A stretch of 7,418 nt of DNA, taken from positions 1 through 7,418 of the forward strand of contig SLSE01000148.1 of NCBI GenBank assembly GCA_007130585.1. Direction: 5' to 3'. Below, in pieces: positions 1 to 5,119 of the stretch. The DNA is from Syntrophomonadaceae bacterium. Its GTDB lineage: Bacteria; Bacillota; Dethiobacteria; DTU022. The position numbers and the translations under genes are program-made. The notes beneath the pieces were generated by a model. That model was not told the DNA's origin and did not search any database. It saw only the letters and a list, made by a program, of their open reading frames with translations. The stretch's first letter is position 1. Every line of letters begins with the position of its first letter.

Positions 1-50
1 AAGGTTGTGCCGCGCTGCTGCAGCAGTTTTTCAGGGAACGGCGGGTCTGA
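1..50 (+). CDS. tadA: tRNA-specific adenosine deaminase TadA, C-terminal tail only (5' truncated by window edge)
   Basis: Reading from base 3, the window opens with the codons for GCAALLQQFFRERRV and then TGA at 48-50. This resembles the end of TadA, where a Cys-Ala-x-Leu-Leu stretch is followed by a short Phe-Phe-Arg-rich helix (in E. coli a similar CAALL...FFR tail). TadA is the zinc deaminase that converts adenosine 34 to inosine in the tRNA-Arg anticodon. Only 15 residues are visible, so the call would be weak alone. The neighbourhood strengthens it: in Bacillus and relatives tadA (yaaJ) sits just ahead of the SRP RNA, dnaX, ybaB and recR, all present here in that order. The catalytic zinc motifs lie outside the window. 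The other two plus-strand frames are also open for part of this stretch but resemble nothing I recognise. Confidence 0.72.
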   Translation, partial: GCAALLQQFFRERRV

Positions 51-56
51 GGTTGC

Positions 57-86
57 TTTACAAACAGTAATCGCCTGTTGTAATAT
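57..86 (+). promoter_or_regulatory. Possible sigma-A promoter for tRNA-Ser(CGA)
   Basis: A TTTACA box at 57-62 is followed, after 18 bases, by TAATAT at 81-86 inside an AT-rich run. Transcription would start a few bases before the tRNA at 100. Overlapping alternatives for the -10 exist (TATAAA at 86-91), and the tRNA could instead be read through from tadA, so this is a moderate call. Confidence 0.42.
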
Positions 87-99
87 ATAAAAGAAACAG

Positions 100-189
100 G
101 GAGAGATGGCCGAGTCCGGTTGAAGGCGCACGACTCGAAATCGTGTGTGTCGCAAGGCACCGTGGGTTCGAATCCCACTCTCTCCGCCA
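100..189 (+). tRNA. tRNA-Ser(CGA), reads UCG
   Basis: A complete 90-nt class II tRNA. The acceptor strand GGAGAGA (100-106) pairs with TCTCTCC (179-185), followed by the G discriminator and an encoded CCA (187-189). The anticodon stem CACGA/TCGTG (129-133/141-145) encloses the loop CTCGAAA, giving anticodon CGA at 136-138. A long variable arm (147-160) forms a 5-bp stem capped by a GCAA tetraloop, as expected for serine tRNAs. The T arm GTGGG/CCCAC flanks TTCGAAT. The G73 discriminator and long variable arm are known seryl-tRNA synthetase identity elements. It has a possible promoter immediately upstream and a strong hairpin terminator just after, so it is probably an independent transcription unit. 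Confidence 0.97.
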
Positions 190-191
190 TT
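164..191 (+). repeat. Direct repeat copy 1 (3' end of tRNA-Ser)
   Basis: This 28-nt stretch covering the T arm, acceptor strand and CCA of tRNA-Ser(CGA) recurs at 2584-2611 in the second serine tRNA with one mismatch (A177 against T2597). The two copies bracket the opposite-strand MutS-like gene. The similarity is explained by both being serine tRNAs with the same acceptor stem, so it need not mark an insertion. Confidence 0.8.
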
Positions 192-200
192 GCTCACGGT

Positions 201-234
201 AAAGGGTTTCAGGGTATTTCCTGAAACCCTTTTT
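201..234 (+). terminator. Rho-independent terminator after tRNA-Ser(CGA)
   Basis: A perfect 13-bp stem (AAAGGGTTTCAGG at 201-213, CCTGAAACCCTTT at 220-232) with a 6-nt loop ends in a run of five T (230-234). It lies 11 bases after the tRNA CCA and points in the tRNA direction. The opposite-strand gene ends at 276, and the same hairpin might also slow its transcripts, but on that strand the stem is not followed by a proper T tract. Confidence 0.88.
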
Positions 235-275
235 ATCTGACGGGTTGTAAAATTGTTGCGGGCCCGGGAAACTTA

Positions 276-2090
276 TTAGTCGTCCAATAAGGTTTCATCC
301 AGGTCAATGCCCACAATTTTCATCAGGGCGATGGCATTGGTGCTGGTCGAAACCCCGGGCTTCAGCTTGTAGTCAAACCGGATTTTACCGTTTTCAATCT
401 GATCCTCAAAATGATAGTTTTTAATCAAATCGGGATTTTCATCTTCCAGGGCTGCCAGTTCGAGATCGTGGGTAGTGAGCATCCCCAGGGTAGGGTAGCG
501 GGTAAGCTTGCGGACGACTGCCCTGGTCCCGAGGATCCTGTCCCTCGAATTAGTTCCCTTCAGTATTTCATCCAGCAGGTAGATCATTGGCTTGCCGGTT
601 CCGGCTGCCTCAACAATTGTTTTGATCCTTTCCAGCTCGGCATAATATGTGGATACCCCCCGGGCCAGATCATCCACTACCGTCATCTTGGAGTAAACCG
701 GGAGAAAAGCCGTTTCCAGCTCAGCGGCACAGACGGGGGAGCCGGCGTAGGCCAGGACCAGGTTTATGCCCACCGTTCTGAGCAGCGTGCTTTTGCCTGA
801 CATGTTGGAGCCGGTAATGATCAGGGCAGTACCGGAGGAAGGCATCCTGACATCGTTACAGACCCTGTTATCCGGTTTGATCAGGGGATGTCCCATTGCT
901 GAAGCCCGGAAAGCAGGGGGCTTTGGAACAACCTCGGGATAAGCCCAGTTAGGATTCTCATAGGCCAGGCCGGCCAGGCTGGAGTTAACCTCAAATTCGC
1001 TGATTGCATCCAGCCAGCTTTCCACGCAGGTCCCGGAGGTCAGTTTCCACTGGGCCAGCTTTCTGTAAGTGAACAGGTCCCACAACAGCAGGATGTTGAC
1101 CGGGAAGTAAACCACAGGCTGAGTGTAACGGAACTGGGACAGCTCTACGATGCCGGCCAGTTTCCTGACCTGGCGCGAGGCCGGTATTGTTCCCCCGGTT
1201 AAGTTTTCCTGCAGGCGCCGGAGGCGGGAAGAATCAAAGGGTTCCCTTTCAATACACTTCAGGAGGGCGGCATACTGTTTTAAGCGGCCTGCTGCGAGCT
1301 CAGTGGCGTCAAAATGTTTGTGAATCTTTTTCCCCGTAATAAGCACAATAATAAACTGAACAGCCAGGAGCAGCAGCGGCACCTGTAAAGGGAGGGATCC
1401 GAAATAATAGAGAATAAACATAAACACGGTAACCGGAGGCAGCAGCATCATAAAATCAGGGTATTTTAGCCTGTCCTGCCGGTCTTTAGCCCATGCTAAA
1501 AGCCCGGCGGGATTAACTTTTTCGCTTTCATCTCCCATTCCTGTGGCCTGAAAACGTTGTCTCCAGTGCAGTTTAACTGACAATTCTTTTGTGCTTTCCT
1601 GCCGTTCACTGACGGAGGCGAAATCCGTCTGGCCGCTGAGCAGAGAGGCCAGGGCCTGTTCTCCGCCATAAGTAACAGTAGCGTTTATATGCTGGAACAG
1701 GGATCCCCGTCCGAAAATGTTGAGGTCCATGCTGTAGGGGTGATCCGGGCCGGAGTAAAGGTCTCCTTTTTCAGGGAAACTGTCCCATTCCCAGGCCAGG
1801 CGCTGCAGCCCTTTATCGTTAATGGTAACCATATTGCTTAGATACCCGATCGCTTCAGTCAGCCTCATATGGTGGAAAACCAGGAATATAAAAGCTACTG
1901 CGGGAGACAGGGCTGCCAGGTGGTATTCCGATCGGCCGGAGTAGATGCCAAAACCAGCCAGGGCGGCTGCTGTTATAAAGGCAAGGAGGCGCAGAAAGCT
2001 TACCCTATCTGATCTTTTTTTAACAGCTTCCAGCTTGCCGGAGTATTCATTTTTCCTTTTTTCGTATGCTTCTGCTGCCCGGTTTTGCAA
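276..2090 (-). CDS. Membrane-anchored MutS-family ATPase (MutS domain V, no mismatch-binding domain)
   Basis: A 604-residue protein with the MutS-type ABC ATPase at its C-terminus. Walker A is GSNMSGKST at residues 427-435; a GVSTYYAEL motif lies near 478-486, as in the MutS STF(M)xE region; Walker B is LLDE at 505-508 followed by ILKGTNS; the TTHD switch is at 539-542. The N-terminal mismatch-recognition domain of MutS1 and the C-terminal Smr nuclease domain of MutS2 are both absent. Instead there are hydrophobic segments near 31-51, 57-73, 211-231 and 234-252, suggesting two membrane hairpins around a lever-like region. Proteins of this type are usually annotated simply as MutS-related, and their role is not established; mismatch repair should not be assumed. 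The start is TTG at 2088-2090, because an in-frame stop lies 24 bases upstream with no ATG or GTG between, and GGGAG sits 9 bases before it. It runs opposite to the flanking tRNA genes. Confidence 0.88.
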   Translation of the reverse strand: MQNRAAEAYEKRKNEYSGKLEAVKKRSDRVSFLRLLAFITAAALAGFGIYSGRSEYHLAALSPAVAFIFLVFHHMRLTEAIGYLSNMVTINDKGLQRLAWEWDSFPEKGDLYSGPDHPYSMDLNIFGRGSLFQHINATVTYGGEQALASLLSGQTDFASVSERQESTKELSVKLHWRQRFQATGMGDESEKVNPAGLLAWAKDRQDRLKYPDFMMLLPPVTVFMFILYYFGSLPLQVPLLLLAVQFIIVLITGKKIHKHFDATELAAGRLKQYAALLKCIEREPFDSSRLRRLQENLTGGTIPASRQVRKLAGIVELSQFRYTQPVVYFPVNILLLWDLFTYRKLAQWKLTSGTCVESWLDAISEFEVNSSLAGLAYENPNWAYPEVVPKPPAFRASAMGHPLIKPDNRVCNDVRMPSSGTALIITGSNMSGKSTLLRTVGINLVLAYAGSPVCAAELETAFLPVYSKMTVVDDLARGVSTYYAELERIKTIVEAAGTGKPMIYLLDEILKGTNSRDRILGTRAVVRKLTRYPTLGMLTTHDLELAALEDENPDLIKNYHFEDQIENGKIRFDYKLKPGVSTSTNAIALMKIVGIDLDETLLDD

Positions 2091-2264
2091 CTTTGCCAGC
2101 TCCCTTTTTTCTATGCGGTATGGTTATTATGACTTTGATATTTCCCGGACCTTTTTTGATGGGCCGGTATTCGTTTTGCTTTATTACAGCCCGGGTCCCG
2201 GCATTTTTGGAACGCTTTTCAGCGGTCTGCAAGTCCCCGCGGGCAGTTTTCCGGTTAAGAATGT

Positions 2265-2300
2265 TTCCGGGATGGGGAGCTTTCGGCCGGGATCCCGGAA
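2265..2300. repeat. Inverted repeat, 9-bp perfect arms
   Basis: TTCCGGGAT at 2265-2273 is the exact reverse complement of ATCCCGGAA at 2292-2300, with an 18-nt spacer. The right arm is also part of a separate 12-bp palindrome, CCGGGATCCCGG (2287-2298), so two alternative folds compete. No T tract follows on either strand, which argues against a standard terminator. In the MutS-like mRNA it would lie in the leader, about 175 bases before the start codon. Confidence 0.6.
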
Positions 2301-2413
2301 GCTGGTGAGCACAGGGGCGATATTTTGTTCCCTCTTTTACCGCCCGCTTCATATTATGCCTCTGGTTAGCTTCCAGATAAATTATATTTCTGCGGGGAGG
2401 AGGATATTACCTG

Positions 2414-2445
2414 TAATGCAGGCTGAAAAAAGTCAGCCGGCATTA
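2414..2445. repeat. Long hairpin, 12 paired bases with one mismatch
   Basis: TAATGC-A-GGCTGA (2414-2426) pairs with TCAGCC-G-GCATTA (2433-2445), interrupted by a single A/G mismatch, around a 6-nt loop AAAAAG. No T run follows on either strand, so it is not an ordinary terminator. It ends 13 bases before the -35 box of the tRNA-Ser/SRP promoter and lies upstream of the divergent MutS-like gene, which would suit a protein-binding site or an insulating element, but function is unknown. Confidence 0.7.
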
Positions 2446-2458
2446 GCGCAGGCGGCGG

Positions 2459-2487
2459 TTGAAACTGAACAGCTTTCATTGTATAAT
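2459..2487 (+). promoter_or_regulatory. Strong sigma-A promoter for tRNA-Ser(GGA) and SRP RNA
   Basis: TTGAAA (2459-2464) and a perfect TATAAT (2482-2487) are separated by 17 bases, the optimal sigma-A (sigma-70 type) spacing. Initiation is expected near 2494, about 25 bases before the tRNA. No terminator is visible between the tRNA and ffs, so both RNAs are probably made from this promoter and processed apart, and transcription may continue into the ACT-dnaX-ybaB-recR genes. Confidence 0.85.
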
Positions 2488-2517
2488 TAGGACCGTCAAG
2501 ACTATACTTATTAGCGT

Positions 2518-2609
2518 GGAGAGATGGCTGAGTTGGTCGAAGGCGCTCGCCTGGAAAGCGAGTAACGGTGATAAGCCGTTCGAGGGTTCGAATCCCTCTC
2601 TCTCCGCCA
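2518..2609 (+). tRNA. tRNA-Ser(GGA), reads UCC and UCU
   Basis: A complete 92-nt class II tRNA. Acceptor GGAGAGA (2518-2524) pairs with TCTCTCC (2599-2605), then G discriminator and encoded CCA (2607-2609). The anticodon stem CTCGC/GCGAG (2546-2550/2558-2562) holds the loop CTGGAAA with anticodon GGA at 2553-2555. The long variable arm (2564-2580) pairs AACGGT with GCCGTT. The acceptor stem is identical to that of tRNA-Ser(CGA) upstream. Only 12 bases separate it from the SRP RNA, so the two are probably cut from one transcript. Confidence 0.97.
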
Positions 2610-2611
2610 TT
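2584..2611 (+). repeat. Direct repeat copy 2 (3' end of tRNA-Ser)
   Basis: Matches 164-191 at 27 of 28 positions: the T arm, acceptor strand, CCA and the two following T residues. It forms the right boundary of the interval holding the MutS-like gene. Confidence 0.8.
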
Positions 2612-2621
2612 TTTATGGTTT

Positions 2622-2890
2622 GGCCGTGCTAGACGGGGAGGTAGCGGTGCCCTGAACCCGCAATCCGCTATAGCGGGGTTTAATTCCTGCCCCCGGCCGC
2701 GCATTTTCGGGGTCTGCGCCCGGCAAGTGGTGTCGATGGCCCGGTCCCGTGCGGCGCAAGCTCATGAACCCCGTCAGGTCCGGAAGGAAGCAGCGGTAAG
2801 TGAGTTTTTGCGGGTGCCACGGGAGCGCCGGGAAGGAGCTAACTGCCGGGTAAGCGCCCGGGGGTGCCGGTCAAAGGCAGGTGCACGGCC
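2622..2890 (+). ncRNA. ffs: Signal recognition particle RNA, large Gram-positive type with Alu domain
   Basis: The RNA component of the signal recognition particle, which with Ffh targets nascent membrane and secreted proteins to FtsY and SecYEG. The hallmark apical helix 8 is present: GTCAGGTCCGG and then AAGGAAGCAGCGGTA (2773-2798), with a GGAA tetraloop at 2782-2785 and the asymmetric loop bound by the Ffh M domain. The ends pair: GGCCGTGC (2622-2629) with GCACGGCC (2883-2890), which fixes the boundaries to within a base or two. The 5' part (GGGGAGGTAGCGGTGCCCTG and onward, to about 2690) matches the Alu-like domain of Bacillus scRNA. The length of about 269 nt fits the large Bacillus/Clostridium type rather than the roughly 114-nt E. 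coli 4.5S RNA. No T-run terminator follows; the next gene begins within 30 bases. Confidence 0.97.
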
Positions 2891-2917
2891 ATTAATTATC
2901 AAACGAAGCAACTTATA

Positions 2918-3292
2918 GTGACCATTCTTCCGGAAGTGCTGGGGATCTGCCGCCTGGAAAGCGGCGCTCAGTTTCCGGGCTGGCTGAATGGCGGCAGCGG
3001 GTTTTATTCGCTGACCGGAACATCTGATGAAACCTCAATAGTTTGCAGGGAAAGCTTAATTCCTGAAGGCATTCCAGCCGAAAAAAAATTCAGGGCTTTT
3101 AAAGTTGAAGGGCCGCTGGACTTCAGCCTGACCGGAGTTCTGGCTTCACTGCTGGCTCCCCTGGCGGAAGCGGGGATCAGCGTATTTACCTTATCTACCT
3201 ACGAGACAGACTATCTCCTGGTCAGGCAGGAAAATCTGGAAAGAGCAATCAGGGCCCTCGGCCCTGTGGCGAAGATAACCCCGGAAACCTGA
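2918..3292 (+). CDS. ACT-domain protein of unknown role (COG3603-like)
   Basis: A 124-residue soluble protein with no catalytic motif. The C-terminal half carries the conserved block VEGPLDFSLTG (63-73) followed by ASLLAPLAEAGISVF and STYETDYLLV (83-92), typical of small uncharacterised ACT-domain proteins. ACT domains generally bind amino acids or other small ligands; no ligand can be named here. The N-terminal half (about 1-60) is the paired half seen in this family. The frame stays open back into the SRP RNA (to a GTG at 2864), but those codons overlap the RNA's closing stem. I therefore start at GTG 2918, where homology-like sequence (TILPEVLGICRLE) begins. There is no good Shine-Dalgarno before it, so the start is less certain than the family. 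Its stop codon overlaps the dnaX ribosome binding site, with 12 bases between genes. Confidence 0.85.
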   Translation: MTILPEVLGICRLESGAQFPGWLNGGSGFYSLTGTSDETSIVCRESLIPEGIPAEKKFRAFKVEGPLDFSLTGVLASLLAPLAEAGISVFTLSTYETDYLLVRQENLERAIRALGPVAKITPET

Positions 3293-3296
3293 GGAG
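3291..3296 (+). promoter_or_regulatory. Ribosome binding site deciding the dnaX start
   Basis: GAGGAG overlaps the TGA stop of the ACT gene (3290-3292) and lies 8 bases before TTG 3305. Two in-frame starts further upstream (GTG 3296 overlaps the site itself, TTG 3299 is only 2 bases away) are too close to use it. The overlap with the upstream stop suggests translational coupling. Confidence 0.8.
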
Positions 3297-3304
3297 TGTT
3301 GAAC

Positions 3305-5104
3305 TTGGCTTACCTGAGCCTTTACAGGCGCCGCCGCCCGCTTACTTTTGCAGATATGACGGGGCAGGAACATATCACCCGCACGCTGAGCAATGCCCTG
3401 TGCAGGGGACGGCTGGCCCACGCCTATCTTTTCTGCGGGCCGCGGGGAACCGGGAAAACCACTGCCGCCAAGATCCTGGCCAGGGCCATGAATTGCGAGC
3501 TCTATCCCGTCGCCGAGCCCTGCGGCAAATGCGTTCCCTGTAAAAATATCGGGGCGGGCGTTTCTATCGATGTTATTGAGATGGATGCCGCATCGAACCG
3601 CGGCATAGATGAAATCCGGGAGCTGAGGGAGAGAAGCCGCTTTGCCAGCGGTGAAAGCCGCTATAAGGTTTATATTATCGACGAAGCCCACATGCTCACC
3701 CCTGAAGCCTGTAATGCTTTTCTCAAAACACTGGAAGAACCTCCGCAAAACGTGGTTTTTATACTGGCCACCACCGATCCTTCCCGCCTTCCTTCCACAA
3801 TTGTATCCCGCTGCCAGCGTTTTGATTTTCACCTGCTTAACGTAGAACAAATCGGACAGCGCCTTGAACATATTATCAGCGAAGAAGGTTGGCAGGCCGA
3901 AGCTGAAGCGGTAACCCTGATTGCCCGTCTTGCGGACGGGTCACTGCGCGATGCTCTCGGTATTCTCGAGCAGTGCTCAGCATACGGGGAGGAAGTAATT
4001 GATGCCGGGCAGGTCCGCATTGTAACCGGAGCGACCACCGCTGATACGATTGAAGCCCTGGTTAAAGCCGCCGTTGAAAATGATCTCGATGCGGGGCTTT
4101 CCACCCTGGAGGAGGTCGTTTTCAGCGGCCGTGATCTTAACCTATTCATGCGGGACCTGACCTTTGTCTTTACCCGCCTGCTGCTGGATGGTGGCGGCTC
4201 TGGGAAGGGTAAGCAGGCCGGCAGGCACGGGTTTGAAGAAATCGTAACCCGGTATCACGGCAAAATAGAGAGGCACCTGCTCCTCGATGCAGTTGAACTT
4301 TTGCATGAAATTAGCAGTGAACTGCGCCATGCCCACTTTCCCCAGTATATACTGGAGGTGGCTTTCATCCGATTGGTGAGAATGCTGCACGGCCGGCTGA
4401 GGCCGGTTTCCGTCCTGCATTCTGACGCAGCCACACAGTCAGAACCGGGGCAGGGAAAAGTCGAAAAGGCTGCCGGGTCAGTCCGGGAGGAAAAGACCGT
4501 ACTGAAAACCGGGGCTGCGGCAGGACCCGCCAAAACGGCAGACGCCGCTGATAAAAACGCTTCTGCTGAAGCCGCTTCAGAAAAAGCAGAAAAAGCAGAA
4601 ACAGTTTCAGGTGAAGATCGCTTCTCAGGGCTGATGGAAGCCTGGCCCAAACTGTTGCAGGAAATAAAAAAAAGGCAGAAGAGCACTGCTGCCTGGCTGG
4701 ATCCGGCCAGGCTTGTTGAATGCCGCGGGCACAGGGTAAAGCTGGCCTACAGCAGCGAGTATTCAATCCACCAGATCAGGATCATGGAAGACAACCACCG
4801 TAAAATTGTCGAGGAGATCTTATCAGCGTTTTGTGGAGAACCGATCACCGTTAAAGCAGAGGTGGTCGAAGGTGAAATAAAAAGCGGGGAAACGGGCGGG
4901 GGAACAGGCCCTGCTTCTGAATCCGATCCGGTTCCCGGTAATTACAAGTCCGGCCCCGCTCCGGCCGCGCCTTCGGAACAGGAAACGGCTGCTGAAGAGA
5001 GGACCGCTCCCGGGGAGAAAAAGCCGGAACCTGCAAAAAGAAAGTCAATGCAGGCAGAAGAAGCAAGGGAACTGTTCGGAGGCAGGCTGGTAGATTCAGA
5101 TTAA
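3305..5104 (+). CDS. dnaX: DNA polymerase III subunit gamma/tau (DnaX)
   Basis: The clamp-loader ATPase subunit that loads the beta sliding clamp and, through its C-terminal part, ties the polymerase to the helicase. With the TTG start at 3305 it has 599 residues and begins MAYLSLYRRRRP, the normal DnaX N-terminus. Walker A is GPRGTGKT at 45-52; zinc cysteines are C64, C73, C76 and C79; Walker B IIDEAH is at 124-129; sensor 1 is ATTDPS at about 155-160; the SRC arginine finger is R169; sensor 2 is R215. The zinc cysteines, R169 and R215 match the E. coli numbering as I recall it, which confirms the start. Domain III runs to about 365, then an Ala/Glu/Lys-rich linker (about 370-435), a folded C-terminal module (about 438-525) and a Pro/Ala/Glu-rich tail. 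An A8 run falls at codons 454-457 (see separate entry). It is followed after 15 bases by ybaB. Confidence 0.97.
   Translation: MAYLSLYRRRRPLTFADMTGQEHITRTLSNALCRGRLAHAYLFCGPRGTGKTTAAKILARAMNCELYPVAEPCGKCVPCKNIGAGVSIDVIEMDAASNRGIDEIRELRERSRFASGESRYKVYIIDEAHMLTPEACNAFLKTLEEPPQNVVFILATTDPSRLPSTIVSRCQRFDFHLLNVEQIGQRLEHIISEEGWQAEAEAVTLIARLADGSLRDALGILEQCSAYGEEVIDAGQVRIVTGATTADTIEALVKAAVENDLDAGLSTLEEVVFSGRDLNLFMRDLTFVFTRLLLDGGGSGKGKQAGRHGFEEIVTRYHGKIERHLLLDAVELLHEISSELRHAHFPQYILEVAFIRLVRMLHGRLRPVSVLHSDAATQSEPGQGKVEKAAGSVREEKTVLKTGAAAGPAKTADAADKNASAEAASEKAEKAETVSGEDRFSGLMEAWPKLLQEIKKRQKSTAAWLDPARLVECRGHRVKLAYSSEYSIHQIRIMEDNHRKIVEEILSAFCGEPITVKAEVVEGEIKSGETGGGTGPASESDPVPGNYKSGPAPAAPSEQETAAEERTAPGEKKPEPAKRKSMQAEEARELFGGRLVDSD
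4578..4595 (+). repeat. Short tandem repeat in the dnaX linker
   Basis: CAGAAAAAG occurs twice back to back (4578-4586 and 4587-4595), followed by a partial third CAGAA. It keeps the dnaX frame (9-nt unit) and encodes part of a low-complexity Lys/Ala/Glu stretch in the flexible linker, a place where length variation between strains would be tolerated. Confidence 0.7.
4666..4712 (+). promoter_or_regulatory. Candidate slippage/frameshift site in dnaX (A8 run plus hairpin)
   Basis: Eight A residues (4666-4673) are preceded by AT and followed by GG. The phase is ATA AAA AAA AGG, so an A_AAA_AAA heptamer sits exactly in the frame needed for -1 tandem slippage. A hairpin (GCCTGGCTG at 4691-4699 with CGGCCAGGC at 4704-4712, one G-T wobble) follows 18 bases later. 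A -1 shift would add 15 residues and stop at TGA 4717-4719, giving a product of about 471 residues that keeps the ATPase and domain III but loses the C-terminal module. E. coli makes gamma by -1 frameshifting in dnaX, and Thermus by slippage on a run of A. Against it: the spacer to the hairpin is longer than in E. coli, and no well-placed upstream Shine-Dalgarno is seen. Confidence 0.4.
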
Positions 5105-5119
5105 GAGGAGGTTTTAGCG

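Larger units (their letters stand above)
2091..2481. other. Intergenic region with hairpins, no recognisable gene
   Basis: About 390 bases between the start of the MutS-like gene and the tRNA-Ser/SRP promoter. Open frames exist on both strands, including a 101-codon minus-strand frame (2352 to 2047) that is very rich in Lys and Arg and overlaps the MutS-like start. None resembles a known family. A TATAAT on the minus strand (2386-2381) could be a -10 box for the MutS-like gene, but no convincing -35 box accompanies it. Two inverted repeats are listed separately. I saw no T-box or riboswitch consensus. Confidence 0.6.

Noticed and set aside
15..31. Palindrome CTGCTGCAGCAG followed by five T, resembling a terminator
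   Set aside because: It lies inside the coding end of tadA, offers only a 4-bp stem with a 4-nt loop, and precedes the stop codon.
2047..2352. Minus-strand frame of 101 codons, very rich in Lys and Arg, with a weak AGAGG before its ATG
   Set aside because: No family resemblance, overlaps the MutS-like start in another frame, and its composition looks like translated non-coding DNA. Kept only as a remark in the intergenic entry.
1945..2490. Plus-strand frame of 181 codons
   Set aside because: The first part is antisense to the MutS-like gene and the rest runs through the hairpins and promoter region; no plausible start signal or domain.
2366..2704. Minus-strand frame of 112 codons across tRNA-Ser(GGA)
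   Set aside because: It translates the antisense of a serine tRNA; the GGERGIRTLE pattern is a familiar artefact of mis-annotated tRNA genes.
2568..2918. Plus-strand frame of 116 codons running from the tRNA through the SRP RNA
   Set aside because: It lies wholly over two well-supported structural RNAs, and its start is inside the tRNA.
3191..3871. Minus-strand frame of 226 codons opposite the ACT gene end and dnaX start
   Set aside because: Antisense to the highly conserved DnaX ATPase motifs; no known family and no start signal.
4255..4766. Overlapping minus-strand frames opposite the dnaX linker
   Set aside because: They arise from the low-complexity Ala/Glu/Lys codons of dnaX on the other strand.
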